A DNA stretch of 64,000 nt from Anagrus nilaparvatae (GCA_022575985.1 JAKSXM010000014.1:6634001-6698000); one strand, 5' to 3'. Numbered from the stretch's first letter, positions 48,241-61,019 are shown. Translations and numbers: made by a program. Notes: a model not told the origin generated them from the letters alone.

Positions 48241-48266
48241 TAGGGACTTAAAATAATGTACTTTTC

Positions 48267-51200
48267 ATGAGTTTAGATAGCTTCTATAATTTCACGCTTT
48301 TTAACAATTTTATTAGGCAAGCTGGTAAGAAGGCGGTAAAGAATATTACAGCAAGTGATTCTAATGGTAGACAAAATTCAATTTTGAGTTCAGATAGCAC
48401 AGTTGGTAATATACAAAACTACAGTCATGAAGCAGATAAAAATATTGAAGAAACCAGTCTTAAGAATAACTTACAAATCGAAGACTCTCAGCAGAGGTTA
48501 AATATTAATGAGAACCTAGAAAATAGTAGCAATTGCGATACAAATGAAAATTCTAATGCAGAAATTAATAGTACTGAAGAGGGCGAAGAAATAGATGATG
48601 AGATTGATCCGGAAGATAGGGAAAAAATAGACGATGAGATTGATCAAGTACCCTTGCGTGTACAGCAAATCTTTAAAACTTACTTGTCTGGAAAAAGTAA
48701 AGTAATTAATTGCCCTAATACGAAATCTTCAAAACAAACTTCTGAATATGAAAAGTATTTTGATGCTGATGGTAAACTCATTAATCAAGAAACAGATTCT
48801 GGAATTGAGACTAATAATTTAAATCAAAGTATTGAGCAAGAAAATGAGTGCGAACCAAATTGTGAAAAAAATATTATAGACCCAGATTATTTTCTCAGAG
48901 TATATAACGAGTCTTATTCAAATCACAAACGAAAACTTGATTGCGATTTGAAAGATTTTAAGTTGGTGAAGAAAACGTACTTTGGACTGCGAACTAATTT
49001 CCATTTTCAATGTACATACTGTCAGTATAAATGTAATGTATGGTCGGAAAATCCAAAAGATATTATCAATGTTAATGAGGCATGTGTAGTTGGGGCCCTA
49101 GTAGCCGGTCCTGGATTTACAGAATTAAGAAAAATATTCTCTGCTATGAAAGTATCTTTTATGAGTGATAAGACTTTTACCTCATACGCTCAACAAGATG
49201 TGCACACATTATTAATTGCTTCGAAAGAATGCATGAAAGAAGCGGGTAAAAGAGAATTTGAAATTGCCAAATCGAAAAAAAGATTAACTGAAAAAGGAGG
49301 TCATGGTTTAGTAACTGCTGAAGTTGATGGATGTTGGGGAAAACGAAGTTATGGAGTTCAATACGATTCTCTTTATGGGCTTGTGTTTATTATTGGGCAT
49401 GAAACAAAAGAGATATTATTTGTAGGAATTTTTAACAAATATTGCCTGATACACGCTATGGCAGAAAATAAGAATGTGGAGCCACAGTTTCATGAATGCT
49501 TCAGAAATTTTGATCCAAATGAACCATCAACTATGATGGAATGCAAAGGGTTAATGGATGGGTTTAAAGATAGTATATCAGAACATAATTTGGTTTACGA
49601 AGTTTATATAGGAGATGGTGATTGTAATTTTCATTCGGCATTATTAAAAGATAACCCTTACAAGGATGTAGACGTTACTCCTGAGAAAATTGAATGCTGC
49701 AATCATTTATTAAGGGGTACTTGCAAAGCTTTATCAAGTTTATCCAAAGCCACCGATCCTAGCTACCTTCGAAACAAAGATTATATTGAAGCGCGCAAAT
49801 TAATAACTAAAGAAACTGTTTTACAAATAAGGGAAGAAATAAATAACAGCACAGAAAGATGGCGTTCAAGCACCGAAACTTTTGACGATAAAGCTTTTTG
49901 CTTAAGGAAAGAAATTCAAAATATACCGAGTCATTTTTTCGGTGATCATTCTTTTTGTTCTGTTATAGCTCCTAATAGAAATGTTATTAATCGAGATTGT
50001 TTAAGTGACGCAATTGATGAGCAGGATAAAAAAAAAATTGATCTTTTAAAAAAATTTGGATTCTTTGACAAAATAGTAAATATTTTGACTAATTTAAGTC
50101 GTCACTCTGATAGCTTATTGCATGGATTATCAACTAATACGGTAGAATCTGCAAATAATTTAGTATGTATGATATTTGCTGGAAAAAGAAAATTTTTAGG
50201 CGCTCGTAGTCAAGTTAACGCCAAAGGGCTTTGTGCAGTTCTTCAGCATAATACAAAACAACCAATTACTGAATATTATAAAGCACTTGAAGATAAGGTA
50301 CCTGCACAAGTTACCAAAACGGAGACAGCAATACGTGAAAAAAATGCTTATAACTAAATGCAACGGCATACTAATGGAAGAAAAAGACATTTTTCCTACC
50401 ACAAAAATGCTCTTCAATATTATGGACCTGAACATGAGGTGCCAGATATTTCAGATGAAGAACGAGCACTTCGAAAACAAGAAATATTAAAAAAAATAAA
50501 AGAATTTCAAGATGATAGGCTTATCATTGCAGAGCAAACAGTAACTCAAGCTAAATGCCCTCGATGGAAAATAATAAAAACATATATAATGACTGCATCT
50601 AAAGCTGGTGGCATCTGTCGTTTTCGCCCTGATACATCGTATGCTGAAAAAATTTGCGATATTCATTACCCAAAAGATACTCGTGGCGAAGGTATAGATT
50701 TTGGAATAGAAAACGAACCCATTGCTAAAAAGCAACTAAAGAAAAAATTGCAAGACGATTTCAATTCTCCCGATATAAAATTAATAGATTGTGGATTGTA
50801 TATCGACGCTGAATACGAATGGCTTGGTGCAACTCCGGATGCTTTTATTGTAGACGAACAAGAGAAAATTATGAAAAAAAATCCTGAAGACGATGGTGGT
50901 GGTTTAGTTGAGGTAAAATGTATTTTCTCAGCGAAAAATTTATTTATATTTATCTATTAAAGAAGCTTATACAAATAAGATTAAAGCAATAACCTCCCTT
51001 TTTAAAAATAAAAATTTAACAGAAATTAATACTATCCACCGTTATTATTACCAAGTTCAGCTACAGCTGCGAACAACTAAGAGAACGTATGCAATTTTCG
51101 GAGTTTATACTCTTGTTGATCTTCATTACTTAAAAATATTAAAAAATAATGAATTCTTTGAAAGACATATGTTTCCAAAACTAAAAGCTTTTTGGGAAGA

Positions 51201-52065
51201 TGGCTTATTGGAAGAACTGATAAATGAAAATAAGCTTTGTGGCAAAAAAATAAAAAATCCACAGCGCATAGAGGATGCACACGCAGCCAAAAAAATGAAA
51301 CAATCTAATAAGTCATCAACAAAAAAAGCAACTGGAACAAGTGAAAATGACACTCAAAATAAAAGGATTGCCGATAATCACAATAGAATCATGGAGCAAC
51401 TACAAAAAGAAGGTTTTGTAATAACAGGATCTGCCCAATTTGTTAGAAAAGATGATCCTGTATATGTAGCTAATGTTATAACTTATTATGAAGATCGAGA
51501 ATTGGAAATCAATTTAGATGAAGCAGCAGATGTCAAAACAGCAATTTATGATGAAATGTTGGATTTCATTATACGCATAATTTTGGTGGAATTTCCACAG
51601 TTTCCCATGCAAATGGTTGATTATGTAGCTGATTACGTATTTGCTTATCCTATCCCAGATAATTGCAACAAAACCTTTCAAATAATTGGAGGTAGTAATA
51701 GTTATCATTGGAGAACTATTTCTTATGAAAAAGATAAAAATAACGTTGCGACTATATATATTTATGACAGCTTAAAGTGTACCACTGACACTGAAGTTGC
51801 TAGAAAGAAACTTTGTCTATTTGAATCGGACTATATAAAGGTAAGGTTTCCTTTAATTAAGGATGAAAATATTATATTTAAAAAAATGAAGGTAAGGCAG
51901 CCTGATAGCACTAGTTGTGGAGCATATGCCACTGCCTTTTTATTATCACTTATTTATGGAGAAGATCCCAGCACTGTAATTTATGCACATAGAGATTTAA
52001 TACGTAATCATTTTGCAAATATTTTACGAACTGGGAAATTATCCGCTTTCCCCAAAATTAATTAG
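48267..52065 (+). pseudogene. Mutator-like transposase with YqaJ-type nuclease and Ulp1-type protease regions
   Basis: The ORF from ATG 48267 has 696 codons. After an acidic low-complexity N-terminus (to about residue 210) there is a CxxC pair (TYCQYKC) and a Mutator-like core: TAEVDGCWGKRSYG (Asp354), YIGDGDCNFHSALL (Asp450) and TNTVESANN (Glu627). A TAA at 50355-50357 is the only stop before the frame continues to 50960 with TYIMTASKAG, DFGIENEPIAKKQL, WLGATPDAFI and GLVEVKC, the pattern of a YqaJ/lambda-exonuclease-type nuclease. A one-base frame change near 50945 leads into SIKEAYTNKIKA, YYYQVQLQLR, then a Lys-rich linker and a Ulp1-like end: YHWRTIS (His), IYDSLK (Asp) and RQPDSTSCGAYA (Gln, Cys), stop 52065. 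Two lesions only, so it is nearly intact. Confidence 0.8.
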
Positions 52066-54658
52066 TTATATTCTTAAATATTTTTTTATGATTGTTTGAC
52101 ACTATGCGCTATTGACAAAAAAAAATATCCAAGCGATTTATTAAAGAACTAATTTTTTCCTATATCTAATACACCGCTTGACGTCGCCATTTTTTTACAT
52201 CAGCGCCGATTTTGTCATTTTTGGTGGTAGTTTTTTTTGCCAATAGCAATTAGGAAATAAATCAGAAAATTTTTTTTTATTTTAAGTTAACAAATTTTTT
52301 AATATTGACAAATAATTATTTGAGGAGAAATGATGAATTAATGGCCTACGTGATCAGTTAAACAAAAAAACAAAAAAAAGATGTAATTCGTAGGAGAAAA
52401 CGATATAGTTGAGTATTGAACTAAAAAATTTGTATGGTAAAATAGTTTAAATAAAACTAAAATTTGATTTGTAAATTATAATTATAAATTTGTTTGATAT
52501 TACTAATTACTATATGAATTTGAAATGTGCATGAAAATTCAAACAACAATTAATGATAGTATAGGAACTAAAATATATTAAAATAAAATATATTAAAATA
52601 TATTAAAATTATTAATATACTAAAATTTATTAAAATATATTCTAAAATTTCTGCAAATACAAATATTATAATTTCTTATGTTATTAAATCAGAATAAGTA
52701 ATTTATGTTTTTTGCAAAAGTTAGTTTATTTAAAATACTAATAAGGTTACAAAGCATGAGCATGAATATACGAAAAAAGTTTTCTAAGAAAATAAAATTT
52801 AACTAAAAAAAAAAAAGAAATGAATATTTATTGTGTAAAGTTAGCATATAGTATACATTTTTAATTAGCGGTTTTGACGGGCAAGTATTTACTGAACACA
52901 AATTCATGAATAATATGAAACTGCTTTTATTTGTTAATTGTGGTTGAATAAAATCGTACATCAAACATTCTTAATTTTCTCGATTCTACTTATTAAGACA
53001 AAAATTATTCTTTATTTTTAAAAGTTAGCATGCCTTTCAAAATAGTTTTAGAAACCTTCTAATTGCATGCAGTAAAAAAAACGTACAGTCGAAAATATTT
53101 TTTTACAAAATTGTCCATGGTTGGTTTTTGAAGCAATTTCTTGGGACAAAATTTTTTTATAATCCAAAATTTTTATTTTTAAATAGTATTAGAGTATAGA
53201 AAAAAAAGATTTTAATAGCGAGGGATTATATACTAACAATAAATAAATGCACACTAAATAGATTATTGTTTTTTCGTCTTGTAGGTTGGCCTTCTAATAC
53301 TAATTTTTAAATCAAAATTATTGTCCAATAATCACGTTTACAATTTTTCTATTTAATCTTTTAAAATTTTAGTAAATATGATTTATTTATTTATTATTTT
53401 CATATTAATTTATTCATGTAAATCATTTTGAAGACGATATAAAAAAATAAAAGTAAATTTAAATTCATTATCTTTTTAATTGTCGATGAAGACCTAGTTT
53501 TTCAGTTGTTTCCTTGTTTTATCTAATTTGATCATGACTCGAGTATAATATAAAACGCTGTCTTTGAAATAAAAAATTAAGGCTTTCTTAGAAGTTACTA
53601 AAAAATTACGCAAAAAATCTGAAGATACGAAAGAGTTTGGGACACCACAAAGCACTTTATCAACTTATTTAAAAATCCAAGACAAAATTTTAAAATGAAC
53701 GTAAAAATAATCTAAAAATAATTCTTTGAGACAAAATAAAATTTCAAGTTTCTTTAAAATAAAATTTAAAATAGAATAAAAATATTTTACAATAAATTAA
53801 AAAATGAAAAAAATTACAAAAAAATTTTTTAAACATACTAACCGCTAAGTTAACAGTCCGCAGTCTGTATAAAATGTGACGGGAAATTTTTTTTGTTTTT
53901 TTATCATTTTTAGCCATTAGACAAAAATTTTTGATAATTCGAAGTATTTTTCTTAAAAGAATCTTATTTTTTACAGGTAGTATATAAAAATATTTTCGAA
54001 CAATTTGCTATTTGTAGCGTATGTAATTATTTCACGTTTAATAAGCACAGTATCAAAAAAATTTTGTTTGTTATTATCACCCTTTATATTTCTATCAAAT
54101 CAATAAAAAACTTTCCAAAATATTCAATGCATATAATGTATTTCTTATTCATCGTTCCAACATTTAAAATCTAAAAAAATTGCATTCATGGTAGCCAACT
54201 TAAAATATTATAAAACTTGTATAATACTTTGCTTCAATTTTTCATGTTTCTGGTTTGTCTATGTAAATGTGGAATTATCACAAAATTTGTAGTAATTATT
54301 ACTGAGTGAATAATTGTTTAGTATAATAAATGAAGTTATAAAGAAAATGAAACATGAAATATAATTCAAGTATATAAGTATAGATATAAGAAAAGGTCGA
54401 AAAATTTTTCAAAATAACGAAGAAAAATAAAATGGGCGATAACTTCAATAATCAAGTTCAATTGGATTGAGTTTTGTAAGTAAAAGTTTGATATCATGAT
54501 GTTTGAAAAGAATTGAATATGAACATCGACGTGAGATCCAACGTGAGAATTTTTTTTTTACACTTCTTTTTTTTTAAATTTTGTTCCAACGTATTTTTTA
54601 ATAATTTTTTTTTTACATTTTTAAATTACAGAAGATTTTACAATTTAATACTGATTTT
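52066..54658. other. AT-rich intergenic DNA
   Basis: No gene is recognisable. The element's right terminus is expected in the first few hundred bases, but I could not pair any stretch with DNA upstream of 48267. 52140-52240 is slightly GC-richer (cgcttgacgtcgcc, cagcgccgat). Otherwise it is low-complexity A/T text. Confidence 0.45.
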
Positions 54659-55749
54659 CCCGTATCGAAAAATCCTGTGCAAGCATTGTGCACAACGTTG
54701 TGCACAAGATGTACACAAGCTTGTGCACAAGTTTGTGCACAAAATCGCGAAATTTTGTGCATAAAATAAAAAAAAACTTAATTTTAATAAGTATGGACGG
54801 GAAACCGAAATATAGTCCTCCAGGACTCCAGGTAATACTCAGGAAGGTATTAATAATTAAAAATATCATTTAACAAAAAAGGGTCTAAAAGTTTTCCAAT
54901 CCGAAAACTCTAAAAACACCCGAAAATAAATTTTCTGCGTTATATTTGGGTTTTCAAAATCAATGAAAACGAATTTGACATGCAATTTTTCATAATTTGA
55001 TCTTGCAAATATTTTTCGGTTTTGCAAAATGGCGGGCCCGAAAATCAATTTTCTGCATTCGATGAGGTTTTTAAGCTCATTAAAAACGAATTTGAAATGC
55101 AATTTTTCATAATTTTATCTTGCAAATATTTTTCGGTTTTCCAATATGGCGGACCGAAAATTTCAAAAACACCCGAAAATCAATTCTCTGCATTATATTT
55201 GGGTTTTCATGATCAATGAAAACGAATTTGAGATGCAATTTTTTATAATTTAATCTTGGGGTCTCTCGGGTCCGCCATATTGGAAACCCGAAAAATATTT
55301 GCAAGATCAAATTATCAAAAATTGCATTTCAAATTCGTTTTTAATGAGCTTTTTTAAGCTGTGGGTTTTTACCCACATCTATTGCAGAAAATTGATTTTC
55401 GGGTGTTTTTTAAATTTTTGGGTCCACCATATTGGAAAACCGAAAAATATTTGCGAGGTCATAATATGAAAATTTGCATCTCAAATTCGTTTTTATTGAT
55501 CTTGAAAACCCAAATCTAATGCAAAAAATTTATTGTCGGGTGTTTTTAGAGTTTTTGGATACGCCATATTGGAAAACTTTTAGACCTTTTTTTCGGTAAA
55601 TAATATTTTTAATTAATAATACCTTCTTGAGTATTAACTGGATTCCTGGAGGACTATATTTCGGTTTCCCGTCCATACTTATTGAAATTAAGTTTTTTTT
55701 TTATTTTATGCACAAAATTTCGCGATTGCACAGGATTTTTCGATACGGG
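54659..55749. mobile_element. 1.1-kb palindromic foldback element with internal 120-130 bp repeats
   Basis: The ends cccgtatcgaaaaatcctgtgca and its complement at 55727-55749 match, as do gtatggacgggaaaccgaaatatag (54790) and its complement (55652-55677). Arms are about 530 bp around a centre near 55200. Inside, units with aaaacacccgaaaatcaattttctgcatt and gaaaacgaatttgagatgcaattttt repeat about three times on each arm. The left arm alone carries extra tgtgcacaa words (54678-54745), including the palindrome gtgcacaacgttgtgcac. Confidence 0.85.
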
Positions 55750-56960
55750 TTACAAAGTTAAACAATTTTTCCTTGCATCGGAATTTTATTCTTTGCATCT
55801 TTTAATATTGTTAAATAAGAAAACTAATAAACATAGAAAATTTTCCCCAAAGAAGATATTTTTTTTTAATCGGCAATTTTAAGTTTTTTAAATAAGGAAT
55901 TTGATTTGCATCTATCTATATTTTCCAATTTTATATATATTTTCCAAAGCTAGAAAATTGTTTCTCAAGAAACACTTGTAAAAGTTGCAAACGCTACAAA
56001 ATTAAATAAATTGAAGAAAAAAAAATTACCATAAATGTAAAAAGTAATTAAATTGCATTATTAAATAATTTTTAATAAATAATTTTTAATAATTTTTAAA
56101 TACATTTAAAATTAAATATCATTCAGATATTATTAAAATTAATAATAATAATCTAACTTAATTACGAGTCACTCAAAAATCGGTACCTTCTTTTTTCTTA
56201 TTGGTCTTATAACGTTTGTTTTCCAATATAAATTTTTGATGGTAAATAGTTTATAGGTTTTTTTGCCTTACAAATACTTAAAAACTAAGAAAACTATTTT
56301 TATAATTTTCCATTTTCAGACCTTTTCTGTCGTCAAATGAAAATTCTGACTTAATCACCGGATTTCTCGGAAAATATAGGACTTTTGTTAGTCTAATTTA
56401 GTCAAATTTAGTTAGTTAATCAAACACATCTGTTATATTGTACAAAGAAAAAAAAATAAAAAAAAGAATTTATATTGATAGTGAAAATACGGGCGATAAT
56501 GATAATAGTTATAGTAAAAAAATTAAAATTTTACTAATTTTTTTTTATTTTATCATTTTATGAATTTGTGTAAAGATTCATACTAAACCCAATCAAATCG
56601 GTTTTTTTAAAATCGCATGCTATTATTATATTAATGAAATGTCTTTGAATGTCCCGCTATTCATTCCCCCTCTATGACCACTCCCCAGGCGAGAATGTTT
56701 CACGTATTGTTTAGTTTCGCCGTTTTTTGAGCACGAAAAATCAATGCTAGATTAAACGCGCGATCAAAAAGTACATTAAACTTTCTAACCCGGAAATCCC
56801 GCGGTTTTGGCATTTCCAAAAAATTAACGGTTATGGACTTGTTCTTACACGTTTTCCGATAAAACACAGAAAAATAAAACTATTATTGTGAAAATAATAA
56901 CTTTTTGCGTTAGAAGTCGTTTTTTTTTAAATAAAAATAAAAAGCAGTCTAGGCGTCAAC
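55750..56960. other. Intergenic; palindrome-family remnant
   Basis: 56225-56400 (gccttacaaatacttaaaaac, ttttccattttcagacc, tcaccggatttctcggaaaatat) follows the order of 32145-32290 in the 2.1-kb palindrome and is a diverged copy of one arm. 56640-56850 is less AT-rich, upstream of the Gln-rich gene. It may hold that gene's promoter, but no motif stands out. Confidence 0.45.
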
Positions 56961-58263
56961 ATGGCATCAGGCAGAAGATCTTTAAGTAAGAGAATTTTAA
57001 TATTTATTATTTCACTTATTCTGAGTATACCTACACTTATTCAAAATAAGAATTTTTTCATTTTTATTAAAAATTTAGCTTATTGCTTGAAAATTAAAAT
57101 AATTTTTTACTTCTTGCTTAATTTTATTAGTCCATGTATTTAAATAAATTATTGTTTATTAATTAAAATAAATTATATAATAATACATAGGGTATTCCTG
57201 GCCTGCTTCTTTAGATAATCCTCAAGGACGCGGTCAAGCAGTTGGGAGAAACGGACCTCCTACAATAGCAGCTTTTCCGTTAAGAGTCCCAGGTAATGGT
57301 GATCGTGAAATCCCTGTGGGCAATCAACAGCAAATCCAGATCAATAGAAGGGAACGAGCACAGCCAATACCTGCAAATGCTGTCATAGAAAATGTTCATA
57401 GAGAACTTCCACCTGGAGGACAATCTCAAATTCCGCCTCTATTGAATGTTCGAGAAGATCAGCATCCTGTAGGTCAAGTACCGCATGAACCACCTGAAAG
57501 AAATAATGATCAAATAGACCAACCTCAAAATATTCAACATTTGCAACCAGCTGCAGGTCAAAACCTGCAAAACAATCAAAATGAACGAATTGCGCAAGTA
57601 GGCTTTGAACTGCCACCACCATTGCAGCCTCAACTGAATTTCCAAAATTTGCAAGAGGTTGACGGTCAATTAGCTGTTGTGCGAAATGTTCAGGGTAATA
57701 ACCAAATGCAGCAACTACAGGGTCCTCAAAATCCACCAAACATTTTTCAAAATGTTGCGCTACAAGATCAGCTTGAAGACAATTACCAAGCTAGAGGCCA
57801 GCAGCAGCAGCCCTTACAATATCCAATGAACCTAGTAGGTTATCAAGATAGATATTTTGCCCCAATATATCCTTTGATAAGAGGTCAACCCCCACTTCAG
57901 TATCGTCCTATTGTGCAACCAGAGGCTGTAGCTCCAGTACCTCAACCATATCAGCCCCAAGAAAATGGTTATGATGTTGGGTTTTATCAACCTATGTTTC
58001 TTAATCAGCGTCAAGTACGCAATCGAGCTAGAGAGGTGGGTAATTGGCATCCTTTTGGTCAGCAAGTACGAAGAACTACAGAAGATCATCAGGAGTTTGC
58101 AGGTTATTATGGAGTACCTGCAATACCTGATTATTATTATAGAAGAAACCAGCCAAGATACGAGCCCTATTATATAACAACAATGGAAGAAGCCCAAGAA
58201 TTATTGCAAAAAAAAACAAACCGTAAGCGCAAGTTTTCAAATCTGAATAATTTTATTCGATAA
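56961..58263 (+). CDS. Two-exon Gln/Pro/Asn-rich protein of unknown function
   Basis: Exon 1 (56961-56985) encodes MASGRRSL and ends in a phase-1 donor (a|gtaag). Exon 2 from 57191 (catag acceptor) continues in frame with RYSWPASLDNPQGRGQ and is open to 58263, about 365 residues. Composition is dominated by Gln, Pro, Asn and Tyr (for example QPQLNFQNLQ and YYRRNQPRYEPYY), with a KKKTNRKRKF basic cluster at the end that could be a nuclear signal. There is no signal peptide or membrane segment in the spliced form. It could be a disordered nuclear regulator or a Gag-like structural protein. The final five codons come from an insertion, so the C-terminus is altered. The frame contains no stops, favouring a real gene. 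Confidence 0.6.
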
Positions 58264-58620
58264 ATTGAGCTAACAATTGTTTGGATATTTCGCCTCTGGC
58301 TAAATAGTGTGAGGCTCGTCAGTACGTACACTATTTAGCCTTTTCGTAGATACCCATTAATAATAATTTTTGTATAAAACAAAAATCAAAAAATTTTTTA
58401 AAATAATAAAATATATAAAAATGTAAGAACTTACTTCGATGAAATCACGCGTTAGACTACTATAAACGAAAGGAAATCTAAAAACCCCCACTACTAAAAA
58501 AATTTTTTGTTACATCTGCTTATTGTACTATCATTTTAAACCTTGAAAAATATATATATTTTATAAAATTTCTATTTTTAAAAAAACATCTTAGTTGAAT
58601 TAGATGAATTTAAACACACT
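58239..58620. repeat. 382-bp direct repeat, copy 1
   Basis: Identical as far as I can read to 58796-59177 (offset 557 bp). Contains the hairpin ggctaaatagtgt..acactatttagcc (58296-58340) with a gtacgtac centre. The stop codon of the Gln-rich gene lies in its first 30 bases. Confidence 0.93.
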
Positions 58621-59190
58621 TTTTATATGAACCTAGTACCAATTAAACCAAAATTATATAAACGAAAGACTCGCTTTCTAAGAATTATATACAGTTTTTT
58701 TCACATTGGACTGGAACACCAAGTATGAATATTTACAGCATATTTCAATCAAATGCCATTAATAATAATTGTATTTTTTCGCTCATTTGTATATTAAATC
58801 TGAATAATTTTATTCGATAAATTGAGCTAACAATTGTTTGGATATTTCGCCTCTGGCTAAATAGTGTGAGGCTCGTCAGTACGTACACTATTTAGCCTTT
58901 TCGTAGATACCCATTAATAATAATTTTTGTATAAAACAAAAATCAAAAAATTTTTTAAAATAATAAAATATATAAAAATGTAAGAACTTACTTCGATGAA
59001 ATCACGCGTTAGACTACTATAAACGAAAGGAAATCTAAAAACCCCCACTACTAAAAAAATTTTTTGTTACATCTGCTTATTGTACTATCATTTTAAACCT
59101 TGAAAAATATATATATTTTATAAAATTTCTATTTTTAAAAAAACATCTTAGTTGAATTAGATGAATTTAAACACACTCAAGTTTTCAAAT
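58243..59190. mobile_element. About 940-bp insertion with LTR-like direct repeats and about 12-bp target duplication
   Basis: Two 382-bp copies enclose a 175-bp core. The word aagttttcaaat immediately precedes copy 1 (58231) and follows copy 2 (59179), as a target duplication would. The repeat does not begin TG or end CA and the core shows no tRNA primer site, so this is not a standard LTR element. It may be a tandemly duplicated non-autonomous element. Confidence 0.7.
58796..59177. repeat. 382-bp direct repeat, copy 2
   Basis: Second copy. The identity extends over the whole length and stops sharply at taaacacact. Complete identity in an AT-rich, decaying region implies a recent event. Confidence 0.93.
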
Positions 59191-59599
59191 TTTATTTAAA
59201 TAATAAATTGTTTTATTAATTTTACATAAATATTTTTTAAATGTTTTTAGACAATTAATCGACTAAGGTGGGAAGTACGAACTATCAATAAATATAACAA
59301 CAACAGGAGGAGAAATTAACAAAGATGAAAAATGTAAAATGTAGCTATATCCTATGATCCATTAAATGTAATTGTTTCAAAAAGAAGACATTGTGGTATT
59401 TTTTTCATTTTAAAAAATTTAAAAAAATTTTTTGAAAACTGAACAGATTTATTTGAAAAAGATAAAAAATAAGTCTTAACGAAATAATTGGCTTAAATTT
59501 TCATTGTTTAGATTTTTTTATTTTTGGAGCTGAAAAGATTGGAGCAGGGGAGTAAAAATATGGCAAGTAAAAAATTTTCATTTTTAAAATTAAAGTTGA

Positions 59600-60300
59600 A
59601 AAGAGGTATTATTTAAGCTTGCTGCATATTTCAAGATCGATGCTCTAAAAGTGTAGCAATGTCTGTGTCAAGTGTCTGTTAAAATTTTTTTTAATTTTGA
59701 GTATCAACGAAACATTTGACAAACATCAAGTACTCATGCTTTTCAGACTTTAAATTTTAATAATTAAAATTCTATGCTCTCCATTTTATTTTTTAACTTT
59801 AGAACCAGTTAAACAATTTTAAACATTTGAAAAGAATTAGGTCTAGGAATATTGTCCAGACTTTTTAATTTTTAAAAAATGTTTCACTGATTCTGAATAA
59901 AGGATTTTTAAGTTATAAAATAAAATGGAGAACATATAATCATAATTATTAAAAATTAAAGTATGAAAAGCATTAATGCTTTGTACTAATTAGTACTTGA
60001 TATTTCTCAAATGTTCCGTTAATACTCAAAATTTTAAAAAATGTATACAAACAATTGGCAGAGACATCTCTACACTTTCAGAGCAGCGATCTTGAAATAT
60101 ACAGCAAGCTTTAGCCTTTCATATGAATGAGGATTGTTAAATCGTATAAGATTTTGAACAGAGTAAGCTAAAAGCTTGCTGCATATTTCCAGATCGATGC
60201 TCTGAAAGTGTATAGAAATGTTTCTGCCAATTGTCTGAAAACTTTAATTTTTAATTTAATTTTTAAAATTGAAAATTTTTTACTCTATAATTCTTTCGTC
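59600..60300. repeat. Inverted repeat with an additional direct copy
   Basis: 59612-59830 (gcttgctgcatatttcaagatcgatgctct onward) is the reverse complement of about 59895-60115, a palindrome centred near 59865. A third copy of the outer part lies at 60172-60250 (gcttgctgcatatttccagatcgatgctct) in the left-arm orientation. Blocks include aaaatggagaacata and tcaagtactcatgcttttcag. Confidence 0.75.
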
Positions 60301-61019
60301 AACTCCAAAAATAAAGAAACCTAACTAATCAAAATCTAAGCTAATTATTATCGTATATTTTATATTTAAATTTTTTCTACCAAAAAATAAAAAAGACTTC
60401 ATTTTTTAATTGTCCGACATAATGCCTAATTTTTTTATATGGAAGTATTAAGTTTAAGAAACATCGACATAATTATCACAAAAGAAGATTATTTACTAGT
60501 GTTGAAAAATCTTTTTTTTATCTAAAAAATCTAATTTTCTCCATGAGATAATAAACTTACAGTATCGAGGAAAAGATCATTTTAAGATTTTTTTATGACA
60601 TACTTTGTTAGGTAAAATAGACCATTAAGAAAACATTTTGTTATTGCTAATGAAGAATAATAGAATCAAATACTTGGCAGCGTTTTGTTTATTACTTTTT
60701 CAAAGTTGTTATTTTTATTTTAACATTTTTTACTTTTTAATATTAAATATATTAATAAATAGTAAATTTTTTAAATTTAGCGCTTTTACTGAGTGGTTAG
60801 GTTAGTTAAGTATTTTACTATAGTAACACTCCGTTTCTATAGTATAAGTAAAAGTTAAATAATAAGTATAAGGTGCACGTGGAGTTTAAAGTGTATTTGT
60901 TTTTTTATTGAACTTTTTTTATATTTATTTACTTTTTAAAAATATTTATTATATTTTAAAAAAATGTAGTTTTGCATTTTTTTTGAAATGTCAAAAATTT
61001 ATATAGTAAGATCTGATTA
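60301..61019. other. AT-rich spacer with one dispersed repeat
   Basis: 60588-60665 matches 47455-47530 (ggtaaaatagaccattaag, ttttgttattgct). The rest shows no gene. Confidence 0.5.

Noticed and set aside
54513..54873. His/Cys-rich short frames near 54700
   Set aside because: They are translations of the repeated tgtgcacaa words, on both strands, within a palindrome.
57383..58197. Long minus-strand frames opposite the Gln-rich gene
   Set aside because: They are shadows caused by the CAA/CAG-rich sense strand. Composition is non-protein-like and there is no splice logic.
58239..59177. LTR retrotransposon
   Set aside because: The direct repeats are perfect, but there are no TG..CA ends, no primer site and only a 175-bp interior. 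Described as an LTR-like insertion instead.
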